Shown piece by piece: positions 32,710 through 42,199 of a DNA stretch of 64,000 bases. The position numbers were made by a program, and so were the translations under genes. Numbering within the stretch: position 1 is the first letter of the stretch; every line of letters starts with the position of its first letter. This stretch comes from Ornatilinea apprima (GTDB taxonomy: Bacteria; Chloroflexota; Anaerolineae; Anaerolineales; Anaerolineaceae), in assembly GCF_001306115.1 (NCBI RefSeq), contig NZ_LGCL01000019.1, forward strand, positions 124,001 to 188,000, written 5' to 3'. A model generated the notes under the pieces. That model ran no database searches, was not told the origin of the DNA, and saw only the letters and a program-made list of their open reading frames with translations.

Positions 32710-33696
32710 ATGCGCGCAGACCGTCTTTTATCACTCCTCATGCTTTTGCAAACTCGCGGCACCACTTCCGCGGCTGAGCTAGCCGTTGAACTGGAAGTCT
32801 CGGAACGCACCATCTACCGCGACATGCTGGCGCTCACCACGGCTGGTGTGCCCGTCTATATGCAGCGCGGGCCGGGCGGCGGCTGCGCCCTGCTCGATTC
32901 ATACCGCACCACCCTTACCGGCCTGTCGGACCCCGAACTGCGCGCCCTGTTCATGCTCTCCATTCCGGCGGCACTGCGCCAGTTAGGCATGGGCAGCCAT
33001 CTTGAGGCCGCCCTTCAAAAACTCCTTGCCGCCCAAACCAGCCAGCGCCAGCAGACCAGCGTCAATGTCCGCCAGCGCGTGCTGATCGACCCCGGCAGTC
33101 AGGCGCACTCCCTTTCACCCCAGCCCCAGCTTTACACCCTTCACCAGGCTGTCTGGCAGGAAAAAATGGTGCTGCTGCGCCTGCGCTTAAGCTTTGGACA
33201 AACCGCCGAAGGCCGCTTCGCGCCTTATGGTATGGTGTTTGACGACCAGAATTGGCGCCTGGTTGTGGAAGACCCGCGCGGACTGATGCGCGCCGTGGAT
33301 TGTGAGCAAATTTTAGAAGCGCGCCTGCTTGATGAACCCTTTTCACGCCGCGCCGATTTTGATTTGCATTTGTTCTGGTCGCAGTGGAAAGAAAAACAGT
33401 TGGCCGCGAAGCCTTCCCTGCAGGTAACCCTGCGCATAGTACCGCAATGGGCCAGCGAACTTCCGCTCAATTTCGGCTTACCATACAACCAGCTGCTCCG
33501 GCAGGCTTCTCCTCCCCTGCCAGACGGCAGCTGCCTTCTCACCCTCTCATTCAATGATCTCGAGACCGCCCGCAGCTTTGTACTCTCACTCGGCGCCGCT
33601 GTAGAAGTCCTCGAACCGCTCGCGCTGCGTCTCAGCGTGATCGACTTCGCCCGCCAGACCCTGCAGGTATACACATCTACTGGGTTAATGGAATAA
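32710..33696 (+). CDS. HTH-WYL family transcriptional regulator
   Basis: 328-residue regulator. Residues 1-60 form a winged helix (ADRLLSLLMLLQTRGTTSAAELAVELEVSERTIYRDM, with DeoR/HTH_11 features). The middle and C-terminal parts fit a WYL-type ligand domain (VWQEKMVLLRLRLSFG, RFAPYGMVFDDQNWRLVVED), followed by a beta-rich tail. The W-Y-L triad itself is degenerate (NWRLV). Start ATG 32710 or the preceding TTG 32707; neither has a good ribosome site. A TATAAT -10 box lies at 32648-32653. Target unknown; the divergent GyrI-like gene is the natural candidate. Confidence 0.82.
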   Translation: MRADRLLSLLMLLQTRGTTSAAELAVELEVSERTIYRDMLALTTAGVPVYMQRGPGGGCALLDSYRTTLTGLSDPELRALFMLSIPAALRQLGMGSHLEAALQKLLAAQTSQRQQTSVNVRQRVLIDPGSQAHSLSPQPQLYTLHQAVWQEKMVLLRLRLSFGQTAEGRFAPYGMVFDDQNWRLVVEDPRGLMRAVDCEQILEARLLDEPFSRRADFDLHLFWSQWKEKQLAAKPSLQVTLRIVPQWASELPLNFGLPYNQLLRQASPPLPDGSCLLTLSFNDLETARSFVLSLGAAVEVLEPLALRLSVIDFARQTLQVYTSTGLME

Positions 33697-33873
33697 ATTC
33701 ATTACTTTTGGATTACAAATTCCTTACAATCCTCCCCAATAGTCCGTACCGGTTTACAGAAATCCCGGCTTTCTCTATAATCATTATCATATCGATCGAA
33801 TGATGGGGTGTGATCAAAACGCAATCATTCCAGCCAGGTCGCTCCACAACTGCCGGTTTGTAGAAAGCGCTAC

Positions 33874-36024
33874 ATGAATTTTAATCTCTTTCCGGTCGTC
33901 AACCTGATCTTGTTGGGCGCGAGCGCCTCTGCCATCCCGGGAATTTTGGGCCTGCTGCGCGCTATCGAATCGCGCCTGGGCAGGCTCTTTTCTGTTTTTT
34001 CCTTTGGCATCGCCTTTTGGATCTTTTGTTACGGCCTCGAAATCCTTTTTACCAGTTTCTCGCAGAAGATTTTCTGGGCGAACTGGCAAATTCTCAGCGC
34101 GGCTATCGCATCGATCAGTTTTTTCCTCATCGCCCTGACCTACACCGGCCGCGGGCGCTCCATCAACCCGCTTGTCATCTCTCTGTTCTCCCTCATTCCC
34201 CTCACCACCCTTGCGTTCGCCTTTACCGATGAAAAGCACCATCTGGTGCGCCAGTTTGTGGGCATCGCCTACGTTCGCCAGCCTCTTTCCTTTGTCAGCC
34301 TCGAATTTGAATACGGCCCCCTGTATTGGGTGAATACCGTTTACTTGCTTCTGGTGGTGCTGGCTGGCGTGCTGCTCATTGCGCGCTACGTTCATCGCGC
34401 CAGCCCAACCATGCGAGTTCAGGGAGTAACAATGATGATCGGCATTCTGCTCCCCTGGGCCGCCAATATCATCACCATTTTGGGGTTTAATCCGCTAGCC
34501 CCTCTCGATATCACCGTTTTCGCCCTGCTGATCACAAACGTCATCTTCGCGGTATCCATCATCCGCCTGCGCCTCTTTAACCTCATCCCCATCGCCCGCG
34601 ACACGCTCATTGAGAGCCTGCCCGATGCCGTCCTGATCATGGATAAACACGGTCTGGTAGTCGATGCCAACCCTTCCAGCCTGCGCCTTTTGCACATTGA
34701 GCAAAAAGAAATCCTCGGCAAACCGGCCGCCAGTCTGATCCCCGATGATCTTACCGCCTTGCTCAAGCAGTCTTCTCAAGAAAAAAAGCCGATCTGCAAA
34801 GAGATTCAGATTAACGGCCAAGGCTCCCCCCGCTATTTTAACCTCACCGCCGCCCCGCTCACCGGCCAGGGCGCCATCGCGGCTGGCTGGCTGGTTACCC
34901 TAGCCGACATCACGCCAGTCAAAGAATCGGAACAGAAAATCCAACTTCTCTTGGAATCGGAGCGCGAACAGCGCATTCTCGCCGATACGCTGCGCGAATC
35001 GAGCAACATCCTCAGCACCGCCCTCAATATGGAATCGATCCTCGACCATCTGCTGGGGCTGGTGCGCCGGGTAGTGCCCTACGACTACGCCCGCCTCTTT
35101 ATCGTGGAAAATAACCAGGCGCGCATCGTCCGTCAAGCCGGTTTCGAACATCTCCCCCCAGACGTGGTCTATAAAATCTCCAATCACACCCTCAATGTTC
35201 AAACAACAGAAAATTTGCAGTGGATGGTGAATCACCGCCAGCCCATGATCATCTCCAATGTCGCCGAATTCCCTGGCTGGATTAATGTGTCGGGAGATCT
35301 GGATATCCATTCCTGGCTGGGCGCGCCCATTTTTGCCCAACAAGAATTGATTGGCTTCATTTCCTTGATCAGCATCCAGCCCGACCTCTACCAGCAATCT
35401 CACGCTGAACGCTTATTCGCCTTTTCGGGCCAGGCCGCGCTCGCCATTCAAACCGCCCGCCTCTTTGATGAGCTGCGCCGCATGGCCATCACCGATTCGC
35501 TCACCTCGCTTTTCAACCGCCGGCACTTCTTTGACCTGGCCCGCCTGGAGTTTGAGCGCGCACGCCGCTATGGAGAGGAGTTGTCCGTCATCATGCTGGA
35601 TATTGACCACTTCAAACAGGTCAATGACACCTACGGCCATGTTGCCGGCGACTCGGTTCTGGCCACCCTCGCCCGCGTTTGCCGCGCCGACCTGCGCGAG
35701 ATGGACATCCTCGCCCGCTATGGTGGAGAAGAGTTTGTCATCTTGCTGCCCAACACCAGCATCGACGCCGCCCTGGTTGCCGCTGAACGTCTGCGAAAAA
35801 AAACCGAAAACACCGCTATCGAACTCAACACCACCACACGCCGTGAATCTGCCGGTTATACTTCCAATTCCGCGCTCCCTTCCCACCTCCATGTGACCAT
35901 CAGCTTGGGCGTCTCCGCCCTCGACACCTCCGTGCCCGACCTGGAAAACCTCATTAACCGCTCCGACCATGCCCTCTACGACGCCAAACAATCCGGCCGC
36001 AATTGTGTCTGCGTTTGGAAGTAG
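33874..36024 (+). CDS. Membrane diguanylate cyclase (7TM-type, PAS, GAF, GGDEF)
   Basis: 716 residues. The first 225 are seven hydrophobic segments of the kind seen at the N-terminus of bacterial sensor proteins. A PAS domain follows (about 235-350: LIESLPDAVLIMDKHGLVVDANPSS), then GAF (about 385-535) and GGDEF (about 550-716). The cyclase is intact: LTSLFNRRHFFDLAR, DIDHFKQVNDTYGHVAGD, YGGEEFVILLP, with the inhibitory-site RxxD (REMD) five residues before GGEEF. So it should make c-di-GMP and be product-inhibited. No EAL or receptor partner is nearby. ATG 33874 lacks a strong ribosome site. Confidence 0.93.
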   Translation: MNFNLFPVVNLILLGASASAIPGILGLLRAIESRLGRLFSVFSFGIAFWIFCYGLEILFTSFSQKIFWANWQILSAAIASISFFLIALTYTGRGRSINPLVISLFSLIPLTTLAFAFTDEKHHLVRQFVGIAYVRQPLSFVSLEFEYGPLYWVNTVYLLLVVLAGVLLIARYVHRASPTMRVQGVTMMIGILLPWAANIITILGFNPLAPLDITVFALLITNVIFAVSIIRLRLFNLIPIARDTLIESLPDAVLIMDKHGLVVDANPSSLRLLHIEQKEILGKPAASLIPDDLTALLKQSSQEKKPICKEIQINGQGSPRYFNLTAAPLTGQGAIAAGWLVTLADITPVKESEQKIQLLLESEREQRILADTLRESSNILSTALNMESILDHLLGLVRRVVPYDYARLFIVENNQARIVRQAGFEHLPPDVVYKISNHTLNVQTTENLQWMVNHRQPMIISNVAEFPGWINVSGDLDIHSWLGAPIFAQQELIGFISLISIQPDLYQQSHAERLFAFSGQAALAIQTARLFDELRRMAITDSLTSLFNRRHFFDLARLEFERARRYGEELSVIMLDIDHFKQVNDTYGHVAGDSVLATLARVCRADLREMDILARYGGEEFVILLPNTSIDAALVAAERLRKKTENTAIELNTTTRRESAGYTSNSALPSHLHVTISLGVSALDTSVPDLENLINRSDHALYDAKQSGRNCVCVWK

Positions 36025-36178
36025 ATTCCTCTCTTTCTACATCAGCCTTTCCTGCGAGCGCGCGAGGCTAACCACCCCGCAATCCCGCCTCAAACAAGCA
36101 TAATCCAGCAAAAACACGCTCTTTCGTGAAGACAATGATATACTCAAGGCATAACCCTTTTTTCCCAATGAGGTGAGT

Positions 36179-36928
36179 ATGCTGGCTGCCGAAAGAAGAC
36201 AATATATTCTGGAATGCCTGCAGCGTGACGGGCGCGTGCTGGCCAACCAGCTCTCAGCGGAGCTGAACGTCTCCGAAGACACCATCCGCCGCGACCTGCG
36301 CGAGATGGCCGCCGAAGGCCTGCTCCAGCGCGTTCATGGCGGCGCGCTGCGCAAATCTCCCGCCCTGGTCAATTATAAAACCCGCCTTTCGCAAATCACC
36401 GACCAGAAAATGACGGTTGCCAAAAAAGCCGCCGCGCTCATTCAAGACGGCATGGTGGTTTTTATGGGCGGCGGCACCACCAATACACAGGTGGCCGGTT
36501 TTCTGGCCCCCAACTTGCAGGCCACCATCATCACTCACAACCCCAATGCCGCCATTGCCCTCGCCGAACACCCTGGTGTGGAAGTCATCCTGCTGGGCGG
36601 GCGGCTTTACAAATATGCCCAGGTAACTGTGGGCGCCGAAACCCTCGAACAGGTGCGCCAGGTGCGCGCCGACCTGTGCCTGCTGGGGGTGTGCAGCCTG
36701 CACCCCGAGGTAGGCATCAGCCTGCAAGACTTTGAAGAGTCGCGCATTCAGCGCGCCATGGCCGACAACTCCGCCGAAGTTGCCGCGCTGGCCTCCGCCG
36801 AAAAAATCGGCACTGCCGCTCCCTTTGTGGTGGGCGGCCTGGATTTGCTCAACTATATCGTAACCAGCGGGGACCTGAGCGAAGAAGAGCTTGCCCCGTA
36901 CCGCCAGTTTCATCTCGAAATCCTCTGA
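36179..36928 (+). CDS. DeoR-family transcriptional regulator
   Basis: 249-residue repressor-type protein with an N-terminal winged helix (ERRQYILECLQRDGRV, LNVSEDTIRRDLREMAAEGLLQRVHGGAL) that matches DeoR/GlpR. The C-terminal sugar-phosphate-binding domain has VFMGGGTTNTQVAGFL and LGGRLYKYAQVTVG. The ligand is probably a phosphorylated sugar or sugar acid. ATG 36179 has GAGG five bases upstream; an upstream in-frame GTG (36173) overlaps that site. A TATACT -10 box lies at 36139-36144. No target operon is next to it; it may act on genes elsewhere. Confidence 0.92.
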   Translation: MLAAERRQYILECLQRDGRVLANQLSAELNVSEDTIRRDLREMAAEGLLQRVHGGALRKSPALVNYKTRLSQITDQKMTVAKKAAALIQDGMVVFMGGGTTNTQVAGFLAPNLQATIITHNPNAAIALAEHPGVEVILLGGRLYKYAQVTVGAETLEQVRQVRADLCLLGVCSLHPEVGISLQDFEESRIQRAMADNSAEVAALASAEKIGTAAPFVVGGLDLLNYIVTSGDLSEEELAPYRQFHLEIL

Positions 36929-36957
36929 CACGGCTCCGGCTGCGTGTGTGAATAAAA

Positions 36958-36983
36958 AAACCCCGCGCGCTTATGCGGGGTTT
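36958..36983. terminator. Bidirectional terminator between deoR-type gene and sua5
   Basis: AAACCCCGC, 8-base loop, GCGGGGTTT, flanked by seven A on the left. It lies between convergent genes and can serve both: the minus strand has a run of seven U after the stem, the plus strand TTTCTC. Confidence 0.82.
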
Positions 36984-37006
36984 CTCAATAATCATCGTTT
37001 CAGGGC

Positions 37007-38059
37007 TTACCGCTGCTCTTTAATCGTCGCCGCGCGCCGCAGCCGGTCTTGAATTGCCAGGCCAATTCCCTGACTGCCAAACTCTCGCGCCACAATATAG
37101 TCCATTCCGGCCGCGTCGAGGTCGCGCAGCGCCAGGTAAAGGTTGCGCGCAATCTCTTCCAGATGCTCAACCGAACCCACCAGGCGCACAACCGCGTTGG
37201 TGCCCTCAAAATAGATCAGGTCTTCCACCGCGCAGATCACCCCCACCTGCTTCCCTTCCGCCAGCAGACCGGTTACTTTCTCCTGCATCTCCGCGCACAC
37301 CCGCGCGTCACCATCACTTTCATACAGAATCATCACCGCGTGCGGCGCGTAATGCCGCGACAGCATCCCCGGCGAAAGCTGCGGCAGGTTGTCGGGGCTG
37401 GCTTTCTGCCCGTTGATCATCACATTTTCCAGCACCTCACACAGCGCCTCATACGAAACGCCCCCCGGCCGCAAAATACGCGCCGGGGACTGGCTCACGT
37501 CCAACACCGTCGACTCCACCCCAATCTGCGTGCTTCCCCCATCCAGAATCAAATCGATTCGCCCGTCCAGGTCGGCCAGCACATGCGCCGCCGAAGTGGG
37601 GCTGGTGTGCCCAAACCGGTTGGCCGAAGGTGCCGCCACCGGCAGACCCGCCGCGCGGATCAAGGCCAGCGCCACCGGGTGGGCCGGCATGCGCACTGCC
37701 ACATTTTCCAGGCCGGCCGTTACCTCAGCCGGAATATTGGCGTGCTTTGGCAAAATCAGCGTCAGCGGACCCGGCCAGAAGTGCTCGGCCAACAGGCGCG
37801 CTTCTTCTGGAACGTCGCGCGCCACCTGCTCCAGCATACTCAGGTCAGCGATATGCACAATCAGCGGATCGTGAGAGGGCCGCCCTTTGGCCGCGAATAT
37901 GCGCAGCACCGCCTGCACGTCCAGCGCGTTGGCCCCCAGCCCGTAGACCGTCTCGGTGGGGAAGGCCGCCAGCCGCCCGGACTGAATCACCCGGGCGGCT
38001 TCTGCAATCACAGCATGTTCTGGATTTTGGGAATGAACCGTTAATACGTTCGTCTTCAA
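37007..38059 (-). CDS. L-threonylcarbamoyladenylate synthase (Sua5/YwlC type)
   Basis: 350-residue enzyme that makes threonylcarbamoyl-AMP for the t6A37 modification of ANN-decoding tRNAs. The N-terminal YrdC-type domain has FPTETVYGLGANALD, KGRPSHDPLIVHI and APSANRFGHTSPTSA, containing the KxR and SxN nucleotide-binding motifs. A linker (residues about 205-230, LSPGMLSRHYAP) leads to the C-terminal Sua5 domain, so it is the long Sua5 form, not the single-domain TsaC. It is independent of neighbouring genes apart from lying 15 bases downstream of the P-loop protein gene on the same strand. Confidence 0.93.
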   Translation of the reverse strand: MKTNVLTVHSQNPEHAVIAEAARVIQSGRLAAFPTETVYGLGANALDVQAVLRIFAAKGRPSHDPLIVHIADLSMLEQVARDVPEEARLLAEHFWPGPLTLILPKHANIPAEVTAGLENVAVRMPAHPVALALIRAAGLPVAAPSANRFGHTSPTSAAHVLADLDGRIDLILDGGSTQIGVESTVLDVSQSPARILRPGGVSYEALCEVLENVMINGQKASPDNLPQLSPGMLSRHYAPHAVMILYESDGDARVCAEMQEKVTGLLAEGKQVGVICAVEDLIYFEGTNAVVRLVGSVEHLEEIARNLYLALRDLDAAGMDYIVAREFGSQGIGLAIQDRLRRAATIKEQR

Positions 38060-38074
38060 ACTGAACTTACCACC

Positions 38075-39940
38075 TTACTCAGCCTTTATCAACGCCTCAT
38101 AATCGCTCACAATGCCGCCATCCAGGCAGCATTCGATAATTTGCCGGCCCAGCGGCGTGAGATCAGGCTGGTTAAAATCCTTCAAACAGCGCAGGAAGAA
38201 ATCCCTCAGCATACTTGCGCCCTGGTCGTAGGCTTCCACGCCCACTTCGGGCTGCGTATCCACCTGCAGGAACCAGCGTGGAATCTGATAGCCTTCCACA
38301 TGCACATTGTGCAGCGCGTAACCCAGCAGCGGCGAACGCGCCGCGCGAATATGTTCGGGGCGGAACTTGGCATTACCGCGCCGCGCCAGGTACTCGCGCG
38401 CCAGCCACTGCGGCATAAAGCCAACCCGCCACGCCCCAATGTACTGGTTGGGTGTCAGAATGTAGCGCATCTGTCGGAATTGATCGAACTGCTCCAGCAG
38501 CAAATTCGCCTGGCGCACCATTTTCCCCGCCGCGAAAGGCCAGTACGAACCCACGCCCTCGCTGCTCATGCCTTCTTCGCTCACAATGCTCGGGTTGTCA
38601 TACCCGCGCGGAGAGACCAGCCGCCACAGCCAGGCCAGCGCCGGCGGCAAAATATGAAACAACCCAATGATCCCATAGGTGGGATTTTCTTTCGTGCAGG
38701 GCGGCGTGCGCACCCCAAAAGAGCGCACATCCACCGTGACCGGTTCTTTAATCACATTGGGAACCAGGTTGCGCGGCACAATCACGCGTGGATTCGGACA
38801 GGGCTTGCCCGGCGCGTCTTGAATATGCTCCCAGATCAACGCCCGGCTGTTCGGCGCGGCGTCAATATTCAAAAACAGCAGCGGCTGGCTGGGCTGCGCG
38901 GTTATGCGCTCCAGCGACGGATCAACCCCATAGCTGTCAATATGATTAACGCGCACAAACCACGCGTCCTCTGCGTCCGTTACCCGCATACGCCCGTGAT
39001 AGCGCTGCAGCGAAGGGTGGCAGATCGCCATGTCGTCGGTCACCGGCTTCAAATCGCAGGTGCGCGGAATGGTTACATAACGCTTCTCACCCGTTATCAC
39101 ATTCTCACCCAGCAGCAGCCGCCCGTCCGACTCGCGGTGCGCCTGCTCCAGCATCTCGCTTTTACCGCCGCCGCTGGCCCCCTCATGCATAATCACAATC
39201 GCGTTATCGTAAGGTGTAACCACCACCACCGTCGAGCAGTGCGGCGCCACCCAGCCTTCGCGCGCGCCAATATCAATCACAATGCCATAAACACCCTTCT
39301 TCGCGCTTGGACCGGGGTAAAGGTTAAACGAGAAAATCTCGTACAGATCGGGCCTGCGGTTGTGCACCACAATCTGCTTACCCTTAAAATGCGTATGCCG
39401 GAAGGGAGGCGCCACAAACAAAACGGCCTTGGGTTGAAAATCAGCGTCGAGTTCCTCCACCGGCGTAATGCCCTGCAGCATCGCCAGCCCCAGCGCGAAA
39501 AAGCCCGCGTTCAATGGCGCAATCGCCAGCGCATCCACACCCATGCCTGGCTGCCCGGCCGTAAACGCGAACACCGCCAGCTCCTGGCCTTTCAGCCACT
39601 CCAGCGCGCTGGCACGCACCGGCTCAAACTCTTCACCGTAGATTTGCTTGTAGGTTAACTTATCCGTGGCGTCTTCATCCCCCACCACCAGCGAATCGGG
39701 GTCGCGGCGGCGCATATACGGCTCAACATAATTCACCGCGATACCATTTCGCACCCGCGCCACGGTCGCCTCGACCGTTTGTCCCTTACCCGGCACATCA
39801 TACGCCACCTCATAAAAGGAATTATCGGGCGTGCCAGTCGAAAGAGCGAAAAGCTCATCCAGCGTGCTGGCCACCACCACCTTCGGCGCGCTTCTAAAAA
39901 TCTCTGCAATTTCTTCGGGGGGATTTAACTTCTGCCACAT
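38075..39940 (-). CDS. PEPCK-like P-loop protein (tentatively DUF4914 family)
   Basis: 621-residue soluble protein. A central P-loop, IVIMHEGASGGGKSEMLEQAH, resembles the kinase-1a loop of phosphoenolpyruvate carboxykinase and HPr kinase rather than a classical Walker A. Other notable segments are CDLKPVTDDMAICHPSL, LFLNIDAAPNSRALIWEHIQ and PNPRVIVPRNLVPNV. I believe it belongs to the uncharacterised DUF4914 group, but cannot confirm. ATG 39940 is used because AGGTGA lies seven bases upstream. Reaction and substrate are not known; a phosphotransfer or decarboxylation role would be guesswork. Confidence 0.62.
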   Translation of the reverse strand: MWQKLNPPEEIAEIFRSAPKVVVASTLDELFALSTGTPDNSFYEVAYDVPGKGQTVEATVARVRNGIAVNYVEPYMRRRDPDSLVVGDEDATDKLTYKQIYGEEFEPVRASALEWLKGQELAVFAFTAGQPGMGVDALAIAPLNAGFFALGLAMLQGITPVEELDADFQPKAVLFVAPPFRHTHFKGKQIVVHNRRPDLYEIFSFNLYPGPSAKKGVYGIVIDIGAREGWVAPHCSTVVVVTPYDNAIVIMHEGASGGGKSEMLEQAHRESDGRLLLGENVITGEKRYVTIPRTCDLKPVTDDMAICHPSLQRYHGRMRVTDAEDAWFVRVNHIDSYGVDPSLERITAQPSQPLLFLNIDAAPNSRALIWEHIQDAPGKPCPNPRVIVPRNLVPNVIKEPVTVDVRSFGVRTPPCTKENPTYGIIGLFHILPPALAWLWRLVSPRGYDNPSIVSEEGMSSEGVGSYWPFAAGKMVRQANLLLEQFDQFRQMRYILTPNQYIGAWRVGFMPQWLAREYLARRGNAKFRPEHIRAARSPLLGYALHNVHVEGYQIPRWFLQVDTQPEVGVEAYDQGASMLRDFFLRCLKDFNQPDLTPLGRQIIECCLDGGIVSDYEALIKAE

Positions 39941-40352
39941 TGGTTCACCTGCTTTTCTCACTAAAACGGAAACAGTTTAATTAGTCGATTATACACACAA
40001 TTTGGAATTTTGATCAATAGGCGTGGAAAAGGATTATTTGGCAGGTGTGCAAATGAGGCGCGTGGGGATCACAAAAGGTCACTCTGCACCATGCGCAAGG
40101 CTTAGGAGTGTGAAATAAAAACTTTCAAAGAACTAAAGCGGCATTCTCAAAATCGATCCTTTTCATCACAGGCCTGTAACGTCGGTGTCAGCTTCTATTC
40201 AATGCAATTGGAAATCATCCATCAATCATTGGGACTTTCAATTGATCGCCATTTATCGAAAAAATTGTAATTACCCGTCGATATATTCAAATCAAAACGA
40301 ATTACGTTCATAACGTGACCAAAATTCTGTAGATCGTATTGCGCATAAGAAA

Positions 40353-40504
40353 CTACCAATCCGTGATTTCAATGGTTGTATATCCAGACCACGGAAGCTC
40401 GTATTTCTTTTCTGAGACAAAGATGGTATCGGGGAATTCATTATCATTTGAATCGAAGAATATAACTATATCTCTAATTCTTTAATTTCATTGTTTTTCA
40501 GCAT
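40353..40504 (-). pseudogene. Frameshifted small gene remnant
   Basis: On the minus strand, ATG 40504 opens a 12-codon frame (MLKNNEIKELEI) that stops at once. In another frame a protein-like stretch starts right there (VIFFDSNDNEFPDTIFVSEK and on to ELPWSGYTTIEITDW) and ends at TAG 40353. One indel would join them into about 50 residues. It lies just after the lipoprotein gene on the same strand. It could be a decayed gene or a sequencing-level indel. Confidence 0.35.
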
Positions 40505-40516
40505 ACTTTCTACTTG

Positions 40517-41449
40517 TTATTGTTGGGGAAATAGCTTGTAATAATCCAAATCAAAGCAGGCTTGATTAACATTCCCGGTGATAACATCAAAAAAATCTGT
40601 TGGCGTCAAGGAAGTCAATTGTGTCAGATCAATCCAATCTGTGAACTGGTATTTATCATAAGAACCGTAATTTATTAGAACTTGTTGTATGTTTTGATCT
40701 TCAAGCGGGCAAGCACGCAAAATGTGCTCTGGCTTGTAAATCACCTGGTTTCCAATGTATTGTATGTACATTTCATCATACATCCACGCCATATCATAAC
40801 TTATGCGGCCTTCTGGGCCTTCATACATGATGACAAATACTTGTTGGGGGACTCCATTGGCCTCCATTACACGATCAGGCCGAAATGCAAGCCAATCTTC
40901 CCCAGAAATATCAGATGCATGGATACCTGAGATTCCAACGCTAACTTGATATACAATTCCTTTGGATTCCGATAGCGTTATCTCCACTTTCAAATTATGT
41001 TTTTCACCGCTAATTGTCGAATAATAATACCTATTGGAATCTGCAGTTAGTTCATACCCAACGCCTCCGATTGATAAAAGTTTTTCAATCGCATCATCAA
41101 AATTTGTCTTCTTAGGTTCAATTCCCCAAAAACAATTATTTGAGCAATCATCGTTTGTCTCCATTAGTCTGATAATCTCTTGTTGAGCCGACTGCTCATC
41201 GAGGATTTGAAGCGGAGTCTCACTTGGGGTAATTGAAATTATTGGTTTTTCAAAACTGGTTGAAACAGGAGAAGCTGCAACTGGAATTGAATAATTAAGC
41301 GGAATTTGAGTGTGCAATTCAGTCAGGCTTTGATCCGTTGGCAAACCTTTAGATGGAGTTCCAATGTTGCTTGTGCCGCAACTAGTTAACAAGAAAATAT
41401 CAAACCAAATTATCAGAGCGAAGAACAATGAAGTTTGGTAATTTCGCAT
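40517..41449 (-). CDS. Hypothetical lipoprotein in AT-rich segment
   Basis: 310 residues with a signal peptide and lipobox (FDIFLLTSCGTSN, cleavage before Cys24), so it is a surface or cell-envelope lipoprotein. The linker after the Cys is rich in Ser, Thr and Pro. The mature part contains NDDCSNNCFWGIEPKKTNFDDAIEKL split by a Cys pair, and beta-rich stretches. I recognise no family; the CFWGI-PGxT-like pattern is seen in uncharacterised Chloroflexota lipoproteins, from memory and unverified. Codon use is AT-rich, unlike the neighbours. Confidence 0.68.
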   Translation of the reverse strand: MRNYQTSLFFALIIWFDIFLLTSCGTSNIGTPSKGLPTDQSLTELHTQIPLNYSIPVAASPVSTSFEKPIISITPSETPLQILDEQSAQQEIIRLMETNDDCSNNCFWGIEPKKTNFDDAIEKLLSIGGVGYELTADSNRYYYSTISGEKHNLKVEITLSESKGIVYQVSVGISGIHASDISGEDWLAFRPDRVMEANGVPQQVFVIMYEGPEGRISYDMAWMYDEMYIQYIGNQVIYKPEHILRACPLEDQNIQQVLINYGSYDKYQFTDWIDLTQLTSLTPTDFFDVITGNVNQACFDLDYYKLFPQQ

Positions 41450-41653
41450 TGTTTACCTGGTTTCTCTTATCATTTTCCAAAATCATTAGATGGTCGAGCA
41501 GTATAAGCAGTATTATATTGAGTTCGAACTCATTAAGTCAGTTACCCAATATAGAATAATTAATTCGAATATTTTTCAGCAGACCTTCTCTGGTATTTTC
41601 TTGTTAGATTTTCTGTTCTAAGACATTTCTTGCTTTAACGGCTCATTGATTCT

Positions 41654-41953
41654 TTACTCAAAGATAGTTGCAACCAACATACAGGTAAGACCAAGAGCCA
41701 TACAAATTCCAATAATCCCACCTATTCTTACTTCAACCATCAATAAAGGGTATTTTTCAGCGAATGATTTTGGGCTGCTGTCTAGCAACTCAAACATCTT
41801 ACGATTTCTTGGTGTTAAAAATTTTTCCTTTGTAACCTGATAAAAGAAAATTTTTATAGATTTCATGATTGAAACAGCTATATACAACGGGTTAACTATA
41901 CTTATGATCCCAATTGGAAATAGTAAAAATATCAGAAATACTCCAAAATACAT
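41654..41953 (-). CDS. Small membrane protein, hypothetical
   Basis: 99 residues with a hydrophobic N-terminal segment (MYFGVFLIFLLFPIGIISIV), a cytoplasmic-looking basic middle (KEKFLTPRNRKMFELLDSSPK) and a hydrophobic C-terminus (GGIIGICMALGLTCMLVATI). Start ATG 41953 is chosen because GGGAG lies eight bases upstream; an upstream ATG at 41986 lacks such a site. No family recognised. AT-rich like the lipoprotein gene. Confidence 0.5.
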   Translation of the reverse strand: MYFGVFLIFLLFPIGIISIVNPLYIAVSIMKSIKIFFYQVTKEKFLTPRNRKMFELLDSSPKSFAEKYPLLMVEVRIGGIIGICMALGLTCMLVATIFE

Positions 41954-42199
41954 TTGGAATTCTCCCGTTATATCCACAACATTCAATTCGGCTATAAATA
42001 ACTTCTTTGACCCCCAAAAATTTTTTGCACGGCTCTCAGACAGGAATTATGCCATTACACCGCCTACGCCCTAATGTAATACCCCTCTGAATTGTCTTGC
42101 ATAATTCGAGAAAAACAACAAAAAACGTGCGTCTCTCTGAGGGTAGCAAACAACCTGTCAGTTGCAAAAGACCGCGGCTCGAACGCTTAAATAATTAGG

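Larger units (their letters stand above)
39941..42199. other. AT-rich accessory segment next to tRNA-Arg
   Basis: About 2.2 kb with clearly lower GC than the flanks. It contains one lipoprotein gene (40517-41449), one small membrane protein gene (41654-41953) and a short frameshifted remnant (40353-40504). The 576-base gap 39941-40516 has no intact gene or clear terminator apart from that remnant; 41987-42199 looks empty. The segment ends at the 3' end of the tRNA-Arg gene. No integrase or direct repeat of the tRNA end was found. Base composition and position suggest horizontally gained DNA. Confidence 0.5.

Noticed and set aside
38141-39658. 505-codon open frame on plus across the P-loop gene
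   Set aside because: Antisense of a protein with a clear P-loop; the peptide is Arg/His/Gln-rich as expected for a shadow.
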